From CANLWN01 sp039815505 (GTDB lineage: Bacteria; Bacteroidota; Bacteroidia; Flavobacteriales; Flavobacteriaceae), in NCBI GenBank assembly GCA_039815505.1, contig JBCBZE010000003.1:1-42830 (forward strand): a stretch of DNA of 42,830 nt. Reading direction: 5' to 3'. Position 1 is the first letter of the stretch; each line of letters begins with the position of its first letter. Position numbers and translations under genes: made by a program. Shown piece by piece: positions 40,975 to 42,830 of the stretch. A model generated the notes under the pieces. It did not search any database. It was not told where the DNA came from and saw only the letters and a program-made list of their open reading frames with translations.

Positions 40975-41628
40975 ATGACCCACTCGGAAGAAAATTATTT
41001 GAAATCGATCTTTCATTTAGGAAGGAATGTAAAGGAGGTCGTCAGTACCAATGCCATTGCCGAACTAATGGATACAAAACCATCCTCGGTAACGGATATG
41101 ATCAGGAAGCTTTCGGAGAAGTCCTTAGTACACTATAAAAAGTATCAGGGTGTTTCCCTAACCGAGAAAGGGGCCAAAACTGCATTGTCCATTATCCGAA
41201 AACATCGGCTATGGGAAGTTTTTTTAGTAGAAAAATTAAATTTTACTTGGGACGAAGTTCATGAAGTGGCAGAACAACTAGAACATATTAAAAGCGAAAA
41301 ATTAATTGACCAATTAGACGAGTTATTGGGTTTTCCAAAGTTCGATCCCCATGGAGATCCTATACCTTCCAAAAATGGAAATTTTGTGGAGACCACCAAA
41401 ATGTTGTTGAACGAAATGCCAATAGGGGCAGAAGGTATTTGTATAGGGGTTAAGGACTCTTCCGCGCCATTTTTAAAATTTCTTGATAAAAATAAAATTG
41501 CCTTGGGATATAAAATAAAAGTGCTGGAAAGGGAAGAGTTTGATGATTCCTTTTATATCAGGATTAAGGAACGAAAAATACATATATCCAACCAAATTGC
41601 AACAAACTTGTACATTAAAATTATTTAA
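40975..41628 (+). CDS. Metal-dependent transcriptional regulator, DtxR/MntR family
   Basis: A 217-residue repressor with a winged helix (STNAIAELMDTKPSSVTDMIRKL, 24-46), a dimerisation/metal domain (about 70-140) and a C-terminal FeoA/SH3-like domain (about 150-217). Metal-site residues His77, Glu100, Glu103 and His104 match Bacillus subtilis MntR His77, Glu99, Glu102 and His103; DtxR has Cys at the Glu100 position. Asp8 and Glu11 of MntR are Asn7 and Lys10 here, so the site is a hybrid. I chose the ATG at 40975 because the family begins with a T-x-SEENYL pattern and the -7 box lies after the earlier ATG at 40948. Confidence 0.92.
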   Translation: MTHSEENYLKSIFHLGRNVKEVVSTNAIAELMDTKPSSVTDMIRKLSEKSLVHYKKYQGVSLTEKGAKTALSIIRKHRLWEVFLVEKLNFTWDEVHEVAEQLEHIKSEKLIDQLDELLGFPKFDPHGDPIPSKNGNFVETTKMLLNEMPIGAEGICIGVKDSSAPFLKFLDKNKIALGYKIKVLEREEFDDSFYIRIKERKIHISNQIATNLYIKII

Positions 41629-41801
41629 ATGGTATATGCATGTAATTGTCCTGAACCTTGATTTTGCTTAGACTTTTTTACAGAGCGCCATGTCAGAAGT
41701 AGATTTCCGTATGAAATAAGTACACAGGAGATCTAAGAGTGGCGAGTTGGTATTAAAATGTATCTCGTAACAAGGATGTTATTAAATAATTAATTGATAA
41801 A

Positions 41802-42725
41802 ATGAAACAAATAAAAAATAGTTTAACCCTAGCTCTAGTAATTCTTGTCCTAAGTTGTAAAACCGATACGAAAAAAGCTAAAAATACGAAACTAAAGGTA
41901 GTTACTACAACTACCATGCTAACCGATTTGGTACAAGAGATCGGGGGAGATTCCATACAGGTAGAAGGTTTAATGGGTAGTGGTGTGGATCCTCATTTAT
42001 ATAAGGCAAGCGAAGGCGATGTAAATAAGCTTTCCAATGCCGATGTTATATTTTACAATGGATTGCATTTGGAAGGTAAATTGGTAGAAGTATTTGAAAA
42101 AATGGAAAAAACCAACGTTAAGACCATAGCTGTAGCGGATGCCGTGGCCGAAAATAAATTTATTGGATCAGAATACTTTGCCTCTAACTATGATCCACAT
42201 ATCTGGTTCAATATCGATTTTTGGAAGAGCATTACTGAATTTACGACCGAAAGGTTAAAAGAAACCGACCCTAAAAATGCCGCTTTCTTTGAGTTGAACG
42301 AAAAAAAATATTTGAAGGCACTGGACAGTCTAGATATTGATATCAAAAATAGCATTGCCGATCTTCCCCCTGAAAAACGAATATTGGTCACGGCGCATGA
42401 CGCATTCAACTATTTTGGACAGGCGTTTGGATTTGAAGTGGTTGGACTTCAAGGGCTTTCAACGGCTACCGAAGCCGGAGTGCAGGACGTTCAGGAATTG
42501 GCAAAGTTTATTATAGAAAAAGACGTAAAGGCCATTTTTGTGGAAAGTTCAGTTCCAAAAAGAACTATTGAAGCACTTCAGGCCTCGGTAAGGTCCAAAG
42601 GGCATGAGGTTACTATAGGGGGTACTCTATATTCAGATGCATTAGGCAACAAGGGAACGGAAGAAGGTACCTATATAGGAATGTTCCGGTATAATGTAAA
42701 TACGATTGTAAACGCTTTGAAATAG
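41802..42725 (+). CDS. Metal ABC transporter substrate-binding lipoprotein (TroA/MntA-like)
   Basis: A 307-residue lipoprotein (VLSC, Cys19) that binds a divalent metal and delivers it to an ABC permease. Ligands His65 (DPHLY), His133 (DPHIW), His199 (TAHDAF) and Asp279 (YSDALG) form the three-His-one-Asp set of Treponema TroA. The His-rich loop of ZnuA is absent, which points to manganese or zinc/manganese rather than a dedicated zinc system. It lies 173 bases after the MntR-type regulator, with no convincing -7 box in between (TAGATTTC at 41700 is close), and is followed after 16 bases by the ATPase gene. Confidence 0.92.
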   Translation: MKQIKNSLTLALVILVLSCKTDTKKAKNTKLKVVTTTTMLTDLVQEIGGDSIQVEGLMGSGVDPHLYKASEGDVNKLSNADVIFYNGLHLEGKLVEVFEKMEKTNVKTIAVADAVAENKFIGSEYFASNYDPHIWFNIDFWKSITEFTTERLKETDPKNAAFFELNEKKYLKALDSLDIDIKNSIADLPPEKRILVTAHDAFNYFGQAFGFEVVGLQGLSTATEAGVQDVQELAKFIIEKDVKAIFVESSVPKRTIEALQASVRSKGHEVTIGGTLYSDALGNKGTEEGTYIGMFRYNVNTIVNALK

Positions 42726-42741
42726 CTAAAAATAGCTTCAA

Positions 42742-42830
42742 ATGAATGAGAAAATAGCCATTGCGGTAGACGACTTGACCGTAGCGTATAATTATAAGCC
42801 CGTACTGTGGGATATTGATCTTGCAATTCC
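42742..42830 (+). CDS. Metal ABC transporter ATP-binding protein (partial)
   Basis: The first 29 residues of a gene that leaves the window at the right edge: MNEKIAIAVDDLTVAYNYK then PVLWDIDLAIP. The pattern V-x-DLTVAYxxxPVLWDIDL is the usual start of MntB/ZnuC-type ABC ATPases. It starts 16 bases after the binding-protein stop and would form an operon with it. The Walker motifs are beyond the window. Confidence 0.85.
   Translation, partial: MNEKIAIAVDDLTVAYNYKPVLWDIDLAI

Noticed and set aside
41629..41801. Search for a second MntR-type operator before the TroA-type gene
   Set aside because: I found no matching dyad; the nearby CTAAAAAT after 42724 has no partner arm and lies past the gene.
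1..42830. tRNA, rRNA, CRISPR, insertion sequences, toxin-antitoxin or phage modules
   Set aside because: I saw no repeat-spacer pattern, transposase, integrase, or cloverleaf-like sequence; the gaps are short and explained mainly by promoters and terminators.

Overview
The window looks like a chromosomal segment from a member of the Flavobacteriaceae (Bacteroidota), probably marine; the genus cannot be fixed from this sequence alone. The grounds are a low GC content, at least fourteen copies of the Bacteroidota -7 promoter motif TAnnTTTG just upstream of gene starts, few Shine-Dalgarno sequences, lipoproteins with short lipoboxes, a TonB-dependent receptor, a DUF3078 protein, and carotenoid genes (short-chain prenyl synthase and CrtY-type lycopene cyclase). 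I see no rRNA, tRNA, insertion sequence, prophage or CRISPR array.

Region 1 (1-12324) is a sugar-oxidation locus. It holds two paralogous GMC oxidoreductases, each with a C-x5-C-x3-C iron-sulfur signature, and one Tat-type small subunit that runs off the left edge. It also holds two TIM-barrel sugar isomerase/epimerase-like proteins, a Gfo/Idh/MocA oxidoreductase, two MFS permeases, two DUF1080 (3-keto-disaccharide hydrolase/lyase family) exported proteins, and two small accessory proteins (DinB-like, ASCH). The set fits oxidation of glycosides to 3-keto-glycosides, cleavage outside the cytoplasm, import, then rearrangement and reduction inside. Substrate and exact chemistry are inferred.

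Region 2 (12391-27469) is mostly housekeeping: yicC-gmk-nadD, a CAP-domain lipoprotein, a PiT phosphate transporter fused to a PhoU-like domain, dgt, a DUF3078 protein, dxs, tadA, a cold-shock protein, a CLC-family channel that lacks both signature glutamates, and aspS. A 401-base gap after aspS (27470-27870) carries what may be a decayed N-terminus of ftsW, plus a promoter with three copies of TTAATGTAAA serving a small MORN-repeat protein.

Region 3 (28284-34949) is a four-gene operon on the minus strand: TetR regulator, TolC-type outer-membrane factor, membrane-fusion lipoprotein and RND pump. A dyad overlaps its promoter and suggests autorepression. Region 4 (35295-38527) has an ECF-like sigma factor paired with an unnamed two-helix membrane protein, then prenyl synthase and lycopene cyclase genes that converge with overlapping stop codons.

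Region 5 (38591-42830) appears to be a metal-import regulon. A TonB-dependent receptor and a DtxR/MntR-type regulator are divergent around a perfect dyad that covers the receptor's -7 box. They are followed by a TroA-type binding lipoprotein and the start of its ABC ATPase, which continues past the right edge. Manganese is the favoured metal, by inference from ligand residues.
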